From NCBI GenBank assembly GCA_946481465.1, contig CAMLOC010000321.1:1-5141 (forward strand): DNA of 5,141 nucleotides, written 5' to 3'. The DNA is from an uncultured Shinella sp. GTDB lineage: Bacteria > Pseudomonadota > Alphaproteobacteria > Rhizobiales > Rhizobiaceae. How positions within the stretch are numbered: position 1 is the stretch's first letter; each line of letters opens with the position of its first letter. The notes under the pieces are model-generated. The model ran no database searches, was not told the origin of the DNA, and saw only the letters and a program-made list of their open reading frames with translations. Below are positions 5,016 through 5,141 of the stretch, piece after piece. The translations under genes and the position numbers were made by a program.

Positions 5016-5141
5016 CCCCTTCTCCCCAGCGGGGAGAAGGTGCCGGCAGGCGGATGAGGGGGGCCGGAAGTATAAACGCTCCGTCGGAGCCACCCCCTCA
5101 TCCGACCCTTCGGGCCACCTTCTCCCCGCTGGGGAGAAGGG
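5016..5141. repeat. Rhizobial intergenic inverted-repeat element (RIME-like)
   Basis: Two arms in inverted orientation share CCCTTCTCCCCAGCGGGGAG and the following AAGGTG (5017-5042 versus 5141-5116 read in reverse), and a further GGATGAGGGGG. Each arm has a 10-bp hairpin CCTTCTCCCC/GGGGAGAAGG (5018-5040 and 5118-5140). The centre has another palindrome, GCTCCG-T-CGGAGC (5078-5090). Short palindromic elements with the CTTCTCCCC...GGGGAGAAG and CTCATCCG motifs are scattered between genes in Rhizobiaceae (RIME family). The name is from memory of the motif. The element may continue past the window edge. Confidence 0.8.

Larger units (their letters stand above)
4641..5141. other. Gene-free 501-bp region upstream of nasT
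   Basis: Open frames here are short, overlap the palindromes, and lack ribosome sites or recognisable protein features. The content is the RIME-like element, the 4909-4948 palindrome, the plus-strand terminator, the minus-strand structured RNA and a 76-bp spacer before nasT. CCTGCCGGCA at 4961-4970 recurs inverted at 5041-5050, suggesting that mosaic repeat material extends left of the main element. No convincing promoter for nasT was recognised; the 76-bp spacer holds only weak sigma-70-like hexamers (TTGATT near 4702). Confidence 0.6.

Noticed and set aside
4789..5057. Small plus-strand open frames of 61-69 codons
   Set aside because: They cross terminators and palindromic repeats, lack ribosome sites, and are Cys-rich by chance of composition.
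5016..5141. CRISPR array or insertion-sequence end
   Set aside because: Only two inverted arms, no regular spacers, no transposase and no target-site duplication; a rhizobial intergenic palindrome explains it.

Overview
The window is GC-rich (visibly above 60%). Its codon use, its rhizobial-type intergenic palindromes and the gene families present point to an alphaproteobacterium, most likely of the Rhizobiaceae (Rhizobium/Ensifer/Shinella/Agrobacterium-like). This assignment is inference from sequence style, because no rRNA or other taxonomic marker is present. All four genes lie on the minus strand and belong to assimilatory nitrate/nitrite metabolism.

Layout in transcription order, right to left. 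(1) 5141-4641 has no credible protein gene. It holds a rhizobial inverted-repeat element (about 5016-5141), a short palindromic segment (4909-4948), a plus-strand intrinsic terminator (4808-4851), and a compact minus-strand structured RNA that ends in a strong intrinsic terminator (about 4855-4717). (2) nasT (4640-4026) encodes an ANTAR-domain antiterminator. (3) nasS (4029-2818), overlapping nasT by ATGA, encodes an NrtA-like nitrate sensor without a signal peptide. (4) 2817-2510 is a regulatory region. It carries an NtrC-like dyad, a near-perfect sigma-54 promoter, a two-hexaloop ANTAR target RNA and a long intrinsic terminator. (5) An MFS nitrate/nitrite transporter (2509-1283). (6) The N-terminal half of the NAD(P)H nitrite reductase large subunit NirB (1267-1, running off the window just as its [2Fe-2S] cysteine motif begins).

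The parts fit one circuit. Nitrogen limitation would act through NtrC and sigma-54 to start the transporter-nirB transcript. Without nitrate or nitrite, NasS is expected to hold NasT inactive, and the leader terminator stops transcription. With nitrate or nitrite, NasT is released, binds the two hexaloop hairpins and prevents formation of the terminator, because the second hairpin shares bases with the terminator's 5' arm. The circuit logic is established for NasS/NasT systems. The sites themselves are read here directly from sequence. The least explained part is the RNA-rich stretch upstream of nasT, which may be an unrecognised small RNA or a second attenuator.
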